Source: Puia sp. (GTDB lineage: Bacteria > Bacteroidota > Bacteroidia > Chitinophagales > Chitinophagaceae). From it: DNA of 64,000 bases. Numbering within the stretch: position 1 is the stretch's first letter; the number at the start of each line of letters is the position of its first letter. The stretch is from NCBI GenBank assembly GCA_031292515.1, contig JARLGZ010000081.1, positions 1-64,000 of the forward strand, written 5' to 3'. The position numbers and the translations under genes were made by a program. This document shows positions 7,528-17,534 of the stretch, one piece after another. Below the pieces are notes generated by a model, which worked only from the letters and a program-made list of their open reading frames with translations, searched no databases and was not told where the DNA came from.

Positions 7528-10500
7528 ATGAACCATCAGGAAATAATTGAAGCAATCAAGACCCTTATCAAACTTCAGGCACCGGAAGGGGAGGGAATTC
7601 CGCTCACATTCTTTGATGAACAGAGAGACCTGATCCTTACTATGCTGAAGATGAAGCCTGCTCTGCGAAATATGGATTCCGTCACCCTGAATGATCTGTA
7701 CACCACTGCAGTCAGGGAGTATAAATCTGTTTACCTGGTGGATATCAACCCGTCGAGTGCGCTTACAAAAAAGGGGTTTCATACCTGGCTGACGGAAAAA
7801 AGAAAGGCAGAACTGCCTACGGAATATATCGGCCGGTACCTCACCTACATGGGAATACAGGGCCGGCCACAAACTGTCATTTTGGAATTGGCCCGATCCA
7901 GCGAAGCTATACTCGGTAAGCTTGGTGACCCGCACTCAGATACAGCATTTTATACTAAGGGCTTGGTTGTTGGAAGTGTTCAATCCGGAAAGACAGGAAA
8001 TTTCAATGCGGTTATTAACCGGGCGGTGGATGCAGGCTATAACCTTGTTGTTATACTTTCCGGCATTATGGAAGATCTCCGCAGCCAGACCCAACTTCGC
8101 CTGGAGATGGATGTGATAGGAGAAGGAATGATTGATTTGAAGACTGAACAGTATGGGGTTAAAGGGGTTGGCAGGGTCTCCCGTTTCGGTGTGCAGGGAA
8201 ATTCAGAAATTCCACAGGTTTTTTCAATTACCTCCTATAAGTCTGATTTCAAAAAACAGATCCAAGATGCCAGTTTTTCACTGAATAACAGGAATTTGCT
8301 GGTTTGTAAGAAAAATGCAAGTGTGCTCAGGAATCTCCTGATCTGGCTGAGTGATTACCTAGCAGAAAATCAGGAGCAGCATAACATTCCTTTATTGATT
8401 ATTGATGACGAGGCAGATAATGCCTCTCTCAATAATATGGGGCATAAAGGTCGTGAGTATGCCAGTACCATCAATGGCCATATACGCGCCATCCTGGAAC
8501 TTTTCTCCCGTAAAACCTACCTTGGATATACTGCTACTCCCTTCGCCAATGTTATTCAGGATCGGAATCAACCGGCAGAAGGCTCCTGGCCTATTTCATA
8601 TAGGCGGAACGGGGAAACTGTCATCAGGAACTTTAAACAGGTTTCGAATGTTTTTCCGGATGATTTTATAGAACTGCTTGACCCTCCCTCCAATTACATC
8701 GGGGCCAAACAGGTATTCGGTGCAACAGTCGATCCGGATACAAAAAAAATACCCCTTATCGAACCTGTTACCGATTATATTGAATCCTTTCCTTCAAAGG
8801 TTATTGACACTCCGGAAGGTGTACGTCCGGGCGCTAAGGAAGAACTGGATAAGGAGGTTGCGGCTTTAAGATCTCCTAGAAAGGACGACGTATTCCCACA
8901 GCAACTGCCGGAATCCCTGAAAAGAGCAGTCGAATGTTTTATCCTGGGCATTGCTGTAAGAATGAAACGTCGGCCTGCCATGGCAGAATCGAGGTTGTAT
9001 AATCCCCATAATACCATGCTGATTCATGTTTCGAGGTTTACTGACTGGCAGAACCGAACCAGACAGCTGATTCAGGAAGAGGTGGACAGGCTGATCCAGC
9101 GTACACAGGAACTGCCATCTTCGCCCCACTCGATATACGCACAGCTGGAAAGAACCTGGAATCAGTATTATGCTGTAATCATCGAAAATATCAGGACCTA
9201 TCTCCCAAAGGATTACGGCGATGAATTTCTGCAACCGGTATCATTTGATGATATTAAACCGCTGCTACCCCGGGCAGTACAGGGACTGGAAGTAAAAGCC
9301 ATTAATAGTGTGACGAAGGAAAAACTGGTTTATACTACCGATCAAAGCGGAGAAGGGAAAAAATACATTGCAATAGGGGGAAACAGATTGTCCAGGGGCT
9401 TCACCCTCGAAGGATTGACTATCAATTATTTTATCCGGAATACGAATTTTGCCGATACTCTCCTGCAGATGGGACGATGGTTTGGTTATCGCCCCGGCTA
9501 TATCGATTGCTGTAAACTCTTTACGACTTGGGATGCCATCGAAAAATTTGAAGCTGCTACCCGGACGATTGATGAGCTGGAACTGCAATTTAAAGAAATG
9601 CAGCGTATGGGCAAAACACCACAGGACTTTATATTACGCGTCCGGACACATCCTGGCGTGCTGGATATAACCCGGCCATCCATCCTTAAGAATGCAAAGG
9701 AAGTTAAATGGTCTTATCAGGATACCCTTGTACAGACTACCCAATTCGAACTCAAGCAGGAGCGGATAAAGCGGGCATGGGAAGAAATGATAAACCTGTT
9801 TAACGGGTTTACTATCAAGGGAGACTTCTGCGTTCTGGATACAGATGTGACCGGATTGTTCAGGTTTCTAAATTGTCCGAATTCGTTTTACAATTTCGGT
9901 GAGCAGTTGAATCACATAAAAAAATTCCTGGATCTCTGTGCGGAGCAGGATAAGTTAAAAAGATGGCGAATCGCAGTAAAAATGACGGGTGCAAGTAGGC
10001 ATTTTATTGCTTCTGCCAGTACTGGATTGCCTGAAGATATTCAACTGTCTGTCCGGTCCGGCCCATCATCTAAGGATGCGCATGCTCTTTACCGAAGAGA
10101 ATTTCTGACCAGAGGAATTTTTACCGGGTCCGGGCAATCTGCGAACATTATTTCAGCAGGAAAGGATATGTCTTTGTGGTTGGATCCTAAAGAAATAGCG
10201 GATGCGGAAAAAGAGTTTATTGATTCGAAGGTGGCCGCATTAATGGAGAAAAATAAAAACCAAACAGAGACTGAAGCCCGGGATATAGCCCGGAAGCTGA
10301 CAAAACCGGAGAGGATTTACAGGGAGAAAATGAGTGATGATACTGGCCTGCTGGTAATCTATCTGATGGACCTAAGAGAGGTCTTTAAAAAGGACGATGA
10401 AGAACTCAGGCGGGTGAAAGAGGATCGCCAGATCGATGATACCATCCCTCTGATCGGATACGCTATCGGGTTCCCTCCCATATCCGCCAATATTGGCGGT

Positions 10501-10596
10501 ATATACCTCAGGGGAGACTATAATATAGATGAAGATGAAGGAGAAGATGAGGAATATGATCCGGAACTGTTAAACACTGAAGAAGAGACTATATGA
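7528..10596 (+). CDS. Z1-domain superfamily II helicase-like ATPase
   Basis: 1022-aa protein. P-loop GSVQSGKTGNF (149-159), Walker B DDEAD (293-297), motif III-like TATPFAN (335-341) and the Z1 signature around GGNRLSRGFTLEGL and MGRWFGYR (about 615-655), containing the arginine-finger region. The acidic C-terminus is rich in Asp and Glu. Z1 proteins accompany MORC-type ATPases in predicted restriction systems and are thought to translocate on or unwind DNA. It overlaps the next gene by 4 bases (ATGA), so production is probably coupled. Length and motif order are typical of the family. Confidence 0.92.
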   Translation: MNHQEIIEAIKTLIKLQAPEGEGIPLTFFDEQRDLILTMLKMKPALRNMDSVTLNDLYTTAVREYKSVYLVDINPSSALTKKGFHTWLTEKRKAELPTEYIGRYLTYMGIQGRPQTVILELARSSEAILGKLGDPHSDTAFYTKGLVVGSVQSGKTGNFNAVINRAVDAGYNLVVILSGIMEDLRSQTQLRLEMDVIGEGMIDLKTEQYGVKGVGRVSRFGVQGNSEIPQVFSITSYKSDFKKQIQDASFSLNNRNLLVCKKNASVLRNLLIWLSDYLAENQEQHNIPLLIIDDEADNASLNNMGHKGREYASTINGHIRAILELFSRKTYLGYTATPFANVIQDRNQPAEGSWPISYRRNGETVIRNFKQVSNVFPDDFIELLDPPSNYIGAKQVFGATVDPDTKKIPLIEPVTDYIESFPSKVIDTPEGVRPGAKEELDKEVAALRSPRKDDVFPQQLPESLKRAVECFILGIAVRMKRRPAMAESRLYNPHNTMLIHVSRFTDWQNRTRQLIQEEVDRLIQRTQELPSSPHSIYAQLERTWNQYYAVIIENIRTYLPKDYGDEFLQPVSFDDIKPLLPRAVQGLEVKAINSVTKEKLVYTTDQSGEGKKYIAIGGNRLSRGFTLEGLTINYFIRNTNFADTLLQMGRWFGYRPGYIDCCKLFTTWDAIEKFEAATRTIDELELQFKEMQRMGKTPQDFILRVRTHPGVLDITRPSILKNAKEVKWSYQDTLVQTTQFELKQERIKRAWEEMINLFNGFTIKGDFCVLDTDVTGLFRFLNCPNSFYNFGEQLNHIKKFLDLCAEQDKLKRWRIAVKMTGASRHFIASASTGLPEDIQLSVRSGPSSKDAHALYRREFLTRGIFTGSGQSANIISAGKDMSLWLDPKEIADAEKEFIDSKVAALMEKNKNQTETEARDIARKLTKPERIYREKMSDDTGLLVIYLMDLREVFKKDDEELRRVKEDRQIDDTIPLIGYAIGFPPISANIGGIYLRGDYNIDEDEGEDEEYDPELLNTEEETI

Positions 10597-11555
10597 ATGC
10601 CGGCGAACTCGAAATAAAATGGAAATCAATCGTCTTCGGCGGTGCGGCACAATACCGGTCCCTCAGGATCAGTGCTGACTCCTTTCCTGAACTATATCTG
10701 GCGTTAGACGTCAAAGGCAATCGCTATCTGATTCTTCAGGTGCCGGACAAAACAGCAGTTGATTGCAGCACCATAGAAAAGGAAAATCTGAGTTTAGAAT
10801 GGTTTGAAGAAAAAAGATTTATCCTGATTGGTCTGCGCAGTATCCGTTTTCTTGACCTTTTTAATGACCTTACCCTTTCCCTGTATAACCGGATTAAAGA
10901 TATACAATCTCCGGAGCACTATAGCCGGGAGTTTATACACGTTTTTCATAAATGGGCCGAGTTTTTTGAAGACGGCAGTTCCGGCCTGCTCCCGGAATCA
11001 GATTTGAAAGGACTCTTCGGAGAGTTGATTGTACTACGCTGGTATCTGGCAAATGATCAGCAATTATCTGTAAATCAGATACTGGATGCCTGGCAGGGGC
11101 CTTTCAACCGGGCACAGGATTTCATTTTTCCTGCTTTAAACCTGGAAGTGAAGACAAAGAATACAGACGAAATGAATATCCGGATCTCCAGTGAATTCCA
11201 GTTGGAGGAAGAACCGGGTAAAGGGCTTAACCTGGTAATTGTAAACCTGAACAAGCAGGAAGATGGATTGACTTTGCGGGCGCTGATTGCAGATATCAGG
11301 GAATTGATTATGCTGAAGGCTGGTGATTTATCTGTTTTCATGAAGCTGCTGGCTCGGGCCGGAGTCAAAGCCGCGGATCCGGAGAAATATGACGAATTCA
11401 TCTGGGAGATCAGTAACCTGTCCTTTTATAATTGTACAGATCTGCAATTTCCCAGAATTACCACTAGTACCATAATGGACGGAATCAGTCAGGTAGGCTA
11501 CCGGCTGAATATGAGAGTTCTGGAGACATTCCTTATTAATAAATTTACCCCCTGA
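10593..11555 (+). CDS. PD-(D/E)XK motif protein (DUF4420), predicted restriction nuclease
   Basis: 320-aa protein with the restriction-endonuclease-fold pattern: GEL with E144, D176 in RAQDF, and E185-x-K187 in NLEVKT. These would form the metal-dependent cleavage site. It is placed between the Z1 helicase (4-base overlap) and the AIPR gene (1-base overlap), so it is the likely cutting subunit of the system, guided or licensed by the ATPases and blocked by the cytosine methylation mark. The DUF4420 assignment rests on pattern and context rather than a search. Confidence 0.85.
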   Translation: MNAGELEIKWKSIVFGGAAQYRSLRISADSFPELYLALDVKGNRYLILQVPDKTAVDCSTIEKENLSLEWFEEKRFILIGLRSIRFLDLFNDLTLSLYNRIKDIQSPEHYSREFIHVFHKWAEFFEDGSSGLLPESDLKGLFGELIVLRWYLANDQQLSVNQILDAWQGPFNRAQDFIFPALNLEVKTKNTDEMNIRISSEFQLEEEPGKGLNLVIVNLNKQEDGLTLRALIADIRELIMLKAGDLSVFMKLLARAGVKAADPEKYDEFIWEISNLSFYNCTDLQFPRITTSTIMDGISQVGYRLNMRVLETFLINKFTP

Positions 11556-13948
11556 TGGAGCTGAAAGAGCTGTTGCTTTTCCGTAACCAGTTACTCGACG
11601 ACAGTCGGGACGACGATGGCTATATATCCGATGACGGAATCCTTGACAAATGCCTGCCAATGCTGAATGATACACGGTACATAGATTCCACAGATGTCAC
11701 CGGTGCCTATGATCCGCTAGAGGGTGGGGCAATTAAGGTGAATGCATATCTGTATAATGAATCGGGCGAACGGTTGCAGTTATTCCTGGTTAATGAGGAA
11801 AGTATCAATCCTGGATTAACCGAAGATCAACTGGTGGTTTCACAGAAGGTTATTTATGATAAACAGATGAACCGGGCCCTGACTTTTGTCAAAAAGTCTG
11901 TGAAAAAACAGCTGAATGAATTACTGCACGATGCGAGCCCTGCCTGGGTTCTCGCCCATCAGCTGAGCACTCCGGATTCTTTGGGGCAGATTGACGTCGT
12001 GGAAATCTTTCTGATCAGTCTTACTGCGACGGTTCAGACAAGAGGGGCAACGCCGACACCGAAAGAACTGGAATTTGAAGAAGATACGGTTACGGTCGGC
12101 TTTATACAGGGTGGTCAAAAACAAACGAAGGATATTACAGTTATCAAAAGACTTATCGACCTAAACTTCATGTACAATGTACAAATGTCCGAAGGCAGCC
12201 GCTATCCGCTCGTGATTGACTTTACTATTCCCCCATTTCATCCTGTCCCTTTTCTGCATGCTGCCAAAGAAAAGCATTTTGATTCATACCTCTGTGCCCT
12301 TCCGGCAACCTTGCTGGCGGAACTATATAAGAAGTATAGCAGCCGCCTGCTCGAAAAGAATGTGCGCTCCTTCCTTCAGCTGAAAGGAGTCAACAAGGGG
12401 ATGCAGGAAACCATCCGGCTAGAACCTGAGAAATTTATCGCCTACAATAACGGATTAACCATAACAGCTACTGCAGGCGAGATTGAGAATTATCAGGGAG
12501 TTAAATGCATAAAATCCCTGTCAGACTTTCAGATTGTGAATGGAGGGCAGACTACGGCGACCATCTATTTCTCCAGGAAAGGGGGACTGCCTATAGAAGG
12601 TATCCAAGTAATGGCAAAAATCAACGTAGCGAAAAATGCATCAGAAGAAATCCTGGATGAGCTTATTTCAAAAATAAGTGTTTATTCCAATGCGCAATCA
12701 AGAGTTTCAAAAGTGGATCTCAGAGCCCGTAGTACGCAGCTGGTAAAGCTGAAATCCCTTTCGGAAAGTGTCCTGACCGTGAGCGGAAAGAAATGGTTCT
12801 TCGAGCGCGCAAAAGGAGAGTATGCCACCATGATGAGGATTAACAGTGCCAAAAAGGTGCAACTGGAAAAAACCTACCCCCGGGAAAGACGATTTACCAA
12901 GGAAGACTTGGCAAAATATTTTTCAGCCTGGGGAGATAAACCCTATCTGGTCAAGAAAGGAGGCGAAAAAGTATTCCGCCTTTTCCTGGAAGAAATCTCG
13001 GGAGAGGGCGGGAGTAGCAAGGCTATGATGATCAACAGGAATTTCTATGAGGATCTTATCGCCCGGATTATTCTTTTCAGATCCTTGGAGAAGATTTACG
13101 GACAGGGTAGCGGAGCAATCGGACAGATCAGGTCTGCAGTCGTTCCTTATTCCATTTCCGCAATTTATCAATATACCAGCAGCGACAAGAAAGGGCGCCA
13201 GTTTGACCTGCTTAAAATCTGGAAGGCAGAGAAGCTGGAGAATGACCTGCATTCTTTTTTCCGGGATCTTATGAAACTTATGAACAGATTGATCCGGAGG
13301 TACAGCCAAAGTGATGATCTTGGAGAATATTCCAAAAAGCAGGAATTATGGGATAATATTGCAGACTCCCAGGAGCTGCAGGAATTCATGAACCGTTCGG
13401 AACATAAGAGCCTTATTAAGAAGTATTGTATATCCGCTGATGAAGCAAAGAAAAGGGAAAAAGAGGCTTCGAAAGAAGAAACCTTGGATTTCGGCCCCCT
13501 TTTGTACGCCGCTGAAATGTTTGACCGGGGGGCTTCCTTTTACTGGGCTCTAATCAATCAGGATAAGTATGAACTTACCGAATCCCAGCTATTTAAGCTG
13601 AAAGACATAGCATCCGCCATTGTGCAGAATAGATCAATTGATCTCAATCATATTGAATTTGAGAAGGAATTATTAAAATCTTTTTTGACTGACTGCCCCG
13701 AATTGCTGGCTATAGATGAATCTTCCGATTTATTTAGAAATACTGTTGGCTTTATCATTAAGAAATACAATGCGGCTTTTGAATCCGGCTCCGGAATCAA
13801 AGGAGAATTTGATCTTCTGAAAGAATTGGCAAAGAAAAAGGGGGTCAGCTACTATCCTGTTTTTTCGGAAATCGGGAAGAGCCTTCACGATTTTCAACTG
13901 CCAACCATGCAGCAGATTATACATGCTTCTGAATATATTAAAGCTTAA
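11555..13948 (+). CDS. AIPR (abortive infection phage resistance) family protein
   Basis: 797-aa protein. The AIPR core is visible at about 265-340: NVRSFLQLKGVNKGMQ, then EKFIAYNNGLTITA, then FQIVNGGQTTATI. The NNG and NGGQTT blocks are the family hallmark. AIPR proteins occur in phage-resistance and restriction loci, and the first described member gave abortive infection. Its start shares one base with the upstream nuclease stop. It is the last gene of the operon; within 70 bases after its stop, the sequence changes to the truncated ATPase copy, marking the module's right edge. Confidence 0.88.
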   Translation: MELKELLLFRNQLLDDSRDDDGYISDDGILDKCLPMLNDTRYIDSTDVTGAYDPLEGGAIKVNAYLYNESGERLQLFLVNEESINPGLTEDQLVVSQKVIYDKQMNRALTFVKKSVKKQLNELLHDASPAWVLAHQLSTPDSLGQIDVVEIFLISLTATVQTRGATPTPKELEFEEDTVTVGFIQGGQKQTKDITVIKRLIDLNFMYNVQMSEGSRYPLVIDFTIPPFHPVPFLHAAKEKHFDSYLCALPATLLAELYKKYSSRLLEKNVRSFLQLKGVNKGMQETIRLEPEKFIAYNNGLTITATAGEIENYQGVKCIKSLSDFQIVNGGQTTATIYFSRKGGLPIEGIQVMAKINVAKNASEEILDELISKISVYSNAQSRVSKVDLRARSTQLVKLKSLSESVLTVSGKKWFFERAKGEYATMMRINSAKKVQLEKTYPRERRFTKEDLAKYFSAWGDKPYLVKKGGEKVFRLFLEEISGEGGSSKAMMINRNFYEDLIARIILFRSLEKIYGQGSGAIGQIRSAVVPYSISAIYQYTSSDKKGRQFDLLKIWKAEKLENDLHSFFRDLMKLMNRLIRRYSQSDDLGEYSKKQELWDNIADSQELQEFMNRSEHKSLIKKYCISADEAKKREKEASKEETLDFGPLLYAAEMFDRGASFYWALINQDKYELTESQLFKLKDIASAIVQNRSIDLNHIEFEKELLKSFLTDCPELLAIDESSDLFRNTVGFIIKKYNAAFESGSGIKGEFDLLKELAKKKGVSYYPVFSEIGKSLHDFQLPTMQQIIHASEYIKA

Positions 13949-14278
13949 AAGGCTTTTAGTCGGCAAAAAAAATGCAGCGTTTTTGGCAATTAGGAGTATG
14001 GAGATCCCCTTAAGGTAGAGAAAGCCATTACTCCCAATAAAAAGCCCTATCTATTAATGAATTTACCTTACTATGCCGGCACAAAACTACCTGAGTATAT
14101 TGAATGGTTTGTGCAACAACAAATTGATGTACAGACCGGCGGCCAACAATAGAATTGAAATGACTATTGATCTTAACTTAGATCTTTGCCCGAGGCAATG
14201 AGTGGAATGAGTTTCAGGTTGGAGCATGTGCTCAAGCTTCTTTTCTTGCTTAATTTGGACGTTTAAAGTAATAATGCA
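13949..14278. other. Right junction of the restriction island
   Basis: Holds about 60 bases of unassigned sequence, then the 3' remnant of a second DUF4143 ATPase and about 35 bases of its flank (to about 14190), then the leader of the GH92 gene. No other gene is visible. Confidence 0.6.
14012..14152 (+). pseudogene. Truncated 3' end of a second DUF4143 ATPase gene
   Basis: 46 codons (reading KVEKAITPNKKPYLLMNLPY and ending at TAG 14150-14152) match the end of the ATPase at 1982-3367. A 53-base block is identical (3245-3297 and 14036-14088), and 84 of 85 bases match across 3245-3329. Homology goes past the stop codon into shared AGATCTTTGCC. There is no start codon or upstream ATPase part. 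It is a direct repeat of a gene end flanking the restriction operon, left by recombination between paralogous genes or by insertion. Confidence 0.88.
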
Positions 14279-16498
14279 ATGCCAAAAAAAATTATACTTT
14301 CAATATCCTTAGTCTTCATATTAACCAACTGCATTGGTCAGCTGCACGTAAACAGGTATGTGAATCCCTTCATCGGAACTATTTTCGAAGGGAACGCTTA
14401 TCCCGGAGCAACTCTTCCGTTCGGATTGGTGCAACTAAGCCCTGATAATGGATTGACGGAAAAGGACAAATACGAAGGATATTGTTCCGGGTACTCCTAT
14501 ACCAAAAACGTGATAAAAGGATTTAGCCACACTCACCTGAGCGGTACCGGCCGGCCGGCTTTAGGCGATATTTCTGTTTTGCCTATGGCGGGCGAGAGTC
14601 CATCGATAAGTGATATCCGGAGCGATATCTCCCACAAGGAAGAAAGTGCGAGCCCCGGCTACTATTCGGTAACCTTAAAAAGCTTCGGCATCAAGGCGGA
14701 GTTGACAACTACTTAACGATGCGGGCTCCATCGGTACACCTTCCCGGAAAGCAAAAAATCCATGATCCGGTTCGACTTAGCCTATGGTGCAGGAGACGAC
14801 TCAGCAACCGGCTGTTACTTCAAGAAAATAAACGCCAGCACCTTTGTGGGATACAGGATCTCTAGATCGTCATTTTCGAAAGACCGCCACGTCTACTTTG
14901 CGGCTCAAATAAGTAAGTCTGTCAGTGATTTTGTAATTTTCAGAGATAGTAGTTTAGTGAACGCAGGAGATGAAGCCACGGGACGGGATGTGAAGGCCTG
15001 CCTCGTTTTTCCAACAAAGAAAGGCGAGCAGGTGTTGCTAAAAGTTGCCCTGAGTACGGCAAACGTGGAGGGTGCTTTGGCCGGACTAAAGGAAGTTAAA
15101 GGCTGGGATTTTAATGCTGTAAAACATAGGGCTGAGGATATATGGGAAAGGGAATTGGAGAAGATAAAAATCACCTCGGAGGATGAAGATTTTAAGACCG
15201 TCTTTTACACAGCGTTATACCATACTTATCTTGCCCCTATCCGCATATACGATGCGTCGGGACAATACCGAGGCGTAGATAAACAAACAATCCTTCAAGG
15301 CAACAATATCTATACGATCAATTCACTTTGGGATACCTATCGGGCAGCAAACCCTTTATTTACCATAACACAGGCGGAACGTGTTCCCGGTATTATAAAT
15401 TCCTTCCTTAGTTTTTATCACCAATATGGACTGTTGCCGGTATGGGATCTGTATTTCTCTGAAACAAATACGATGAAAGGCTATCACGCAGTAGCCATCT
15501 TAGCAGATGCTATTTTGAAAGGCCTCAAAGGGTTTGATTATGAAGAAGCATTCAAGGCTATGAAATCGAGTGCGAATCAAAATATTCGGGGCACAGACTG
15601 GTACAGGAAATTGGGATATGTTCCATTCGAAAAAGATGACGCAGGCGCCACTTCTACCTTGGAATACGCTTTCGATGACTGGTGTATCGCCCAGGTCGCT
15701 AAGCTATTGGGAAAAGAGGGCGATTATAAGATTTTCATGGAACGCAGCGGCAACTGGAAAAATCTTTTCGACACTGCTACGCTGTTTGTCAGACCTAAAG
15801 ACGCCAAGGGTAAATGGATTGAGCCGTTTGACCCTTATGAAGAGACGTTTGGCAAAACGAGAGCCTTTGCGGAAGGGAACGCGTGGCAATACACCTGGTA
15901 TGTTCCCCAGGATGTATATGGACTGATAAGGATGTTCGGGACCCCGGAAAGGTTTTCACAAAAGCTGGATTCCTTATACATGCTCACGCCACCCGACAGC
16001 CAATCTATCTTCAAGTACGACGGTTATATAGGGCTGATGTGGCATGGTAACGAGCCTTGCCACCATATCTCCTATCTCTATAATTACCTGGGCATGCCAT
16101 GGAAAACGGCTGAGAAAGTAAAGCAACTATGTGCATTCTATCGTAACGATCCAAAAGGATTATGCGGGAACGACGACTGTGGACAGATGAGCGCATGGTA
16201 TATATTTAGCGCTATTGGCTTTTACCCGGTAAACCCTGCGAATGGCGAATATGTGATAGGAACTCCACTGGCCGACAAAACAGAGCTTTCCCTTTCAAAC
16301 GGGAAGCATTTCCTTATCAAGACAATCGGACTAAGCAAAAAGAATATCTATGTGCAAAAAGGAACACTTAACGGACATCCTTATACCAAATCGTTTATCG
16401 AACATGCCGATATTATGAGGGGTGGGGAACTAGTGCTTTACATGGGGGATCAGCCTTCTCCCACATGGGGGATTAAAAGAGAAGATTTCCCAAATTAA
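14279..16498 (+). pseudogene. GH92 alpha-mannosidase gene interrupted by an in-frame stop
   Basis: Bases 14279-16498 encode a 739-residue GH92 exo-alpha-mannosidase if one TAA at 14714-14716 is read through. The frame is the same on both sides. The stop falls in a conserved stretch (KAELTTT, stop, RCGLHRYTFPES) where a Lys or similar residue is expected, so one base change (AAA to TAA) explains it. Downstream GH92 motifs are intact: LPVWDLYFSETNTMKGYH, GNAWQYTWYVPQD, GNEPCHHISYLYNYLG and CGNDDCGQMSAWYIFSAIGF. The N-terminus is a signal peptide with a weak lipobox (ILTNC). The enzyme would trim mannose from glycans in the periplasm. It is either a recent pseudogene or a sequencing error. Confidence 0.85.
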
Positions 16499-16548
16499 TA
16501 GCAGCTTTCACCTTAATAACAGCTTTCCCCTTAATAACAGCTTTAGCC
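16495..16548 (+). repeat. 18-bp tandem repeat, three copies
   Basis: TTAATAGCAGCTTTCACC, TTAATAACAGCTTTCCCC and TTAATAACAGCTTTAGCC follow each other without gaps, the first copy including the GH92 stop codon. Similar short repeats lie at other gene ends in this window. Confidence 0.9.
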
Positions 16549-16651
16549 GTTAGTTTGTTTCCGCATATTTTGGAAAGTTGTCAAGTATCGCCTGCCAACC
16601 ACCTTTTTGCATTTCTATGGAGCCTCTTGTTCCGGGTCAAATGTATTCTTC

Positions 16652-17155
16652 TTATTTCTTTAGGGTTAACAATAATTCATCCAACTTTTCCAGGGTTGTT
16701 TTCAAACCCTGTTCCATACCCATTTGAATAACCGTTTCCAAATCTGAAAGAGACTTGTAGGTGGTGACAGTTTCCACCAAAGCATTTTCACCCTTTTCAG
16801 AGAAAGTTACACGCCACTCTGCGCTGGGAAGGTCTTTATTTATCTCACCCGCTGAATTAGAGAAAGCATCTAATGACGTATAGTAGTCAATGGGTCTGAT
16901 CTTCAAATACGCCGTCCATCCCCAATATTCCGTGCCGTTGGGTTCTATCATCGCATAATGCCAGTGTCCGCCCTCCCGAAAGTCCATTGATTTTGTCCTG
17001 GTCGTCAACGGTTTTGGGGCAAACCATTGGTCAAGCAATTCGCTCTTTGTGTAACAGTCCCAAATCAATTGCCGACCGGCCAAAAACTCGCGTCTGACAG
17101 TCAGCGTATTTTTTCCCTTGTCTACCAAAAAATCAAATTGCAAATTGTGGTTCAA
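16652..17155 (-). CDS. SRPBCC (AHSA1-like) domain protein
   Basis: 167-aa START/Bet v1-like protein of the Aha1 C-terminal type, with the typical REFLAGRQLIWDCYTKSELLDQWF start and the EGGHWHYAMIEPNGTEYWG block. Members bind hydrophobic ligands in a central cavity; the ligand here is unknown. The start is a TTG (17153-17155) that overlaps the TGA stop of the upstream ArsR gene (TTGA), which indicates translational coupling; no ATG occurs in the first 50 codons. ArsR-SRPBCC pairs are common in Bacteroidota and usually form one regulated unit. Confidence 0.85.
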   Translation of the reverse strand: MNHNLQFDFLVDKGKNTLTVRREFLAGRQLIWDCYTKSELLDQWFAPKPLTTRTKSMDFREGGHWHYAMIEPNGTEYWGWTAYLKIRPIDYYTSLDAFSNSAGEINKDLPSAEWRVTFSEKGENALVETVTTYKSLSDLETVIQMGMEQGLKTTLEKLDELLLTLKK

Positions 17156-17472
17156 TATTTTTGTTTTTTAATAGTTGCCAATAGTTGTTCGAGTTGTTCG
17201 AAGCGGCTTTCCAAAAGCCTCCTGAATTGTTGCAGCCATTTGTCAATTTCTTTTATTTTGTCAATTTCAAGTTGATAGTAAATTTCCCGCCCCCGATATT
17301 CTTGTTTCACCACTTCGCATTCAGTCAATATTTTTAAATGTTTTGAAACTGTTTGCCTGGTTGTGTCAAAATGCTCGGCGATAGCATTCGGCGTCATCGC
17401 TTGTAAGGCGATCAGAACAAGGATAGCCCTTCGTGTCGGGTCGGCAATGGCTTGAAAAATATCCCTTCGCAT
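17152..17472 (-). CDS. ArsR-family transcriptional repressor
   Basis: 106-aa winged helix regulator. The N-terminal IFQAIADPTRRAILVLIALQ and the helix-turn-helix AIAEHFDTTRQTVSKHLKIL followed by the wing VVKQEYRGREIYYQL are typical. No metal-binding cysteine motif is present, which favours the SdpR-like subgroup over metal sensors. It shares an operon with the SRPBCC gene and a half-site (CGATTGCA, 17500-17507) in its leader with the palindromes upstream of doxX, so it probably controls both. Confidence 0.9.
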   Translation of the reverse strand: MRRDIFQAIADPTRRAILVLIALQAMTPNAIAEHFDTTRQTVSKHLKILTECEVVKQEYRGREIYYQLEIDKIKEIDKWLQQFRRLLESRFEQLEQLLATIKKQKY

Positions 17473-17499
17473 TGAATTGTCAGTTTTTTACGAAAAAAA

Positions 17500-17510
17500 C
17501 GATTGCAAAT
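17500..17510. promoter_or_regulatory. Putative ArsR half-site in its own leader
   Basis: CGATTGCAAAT resembles the right half of the palindrome at 17947-17964 (CGGTTGCAAAT). It lies 28 bases before the arsR start codon. Confidence 0.35.
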
Positions 17511-17534
17511 GTGCCGGCTATGAACCGGTTCCTA

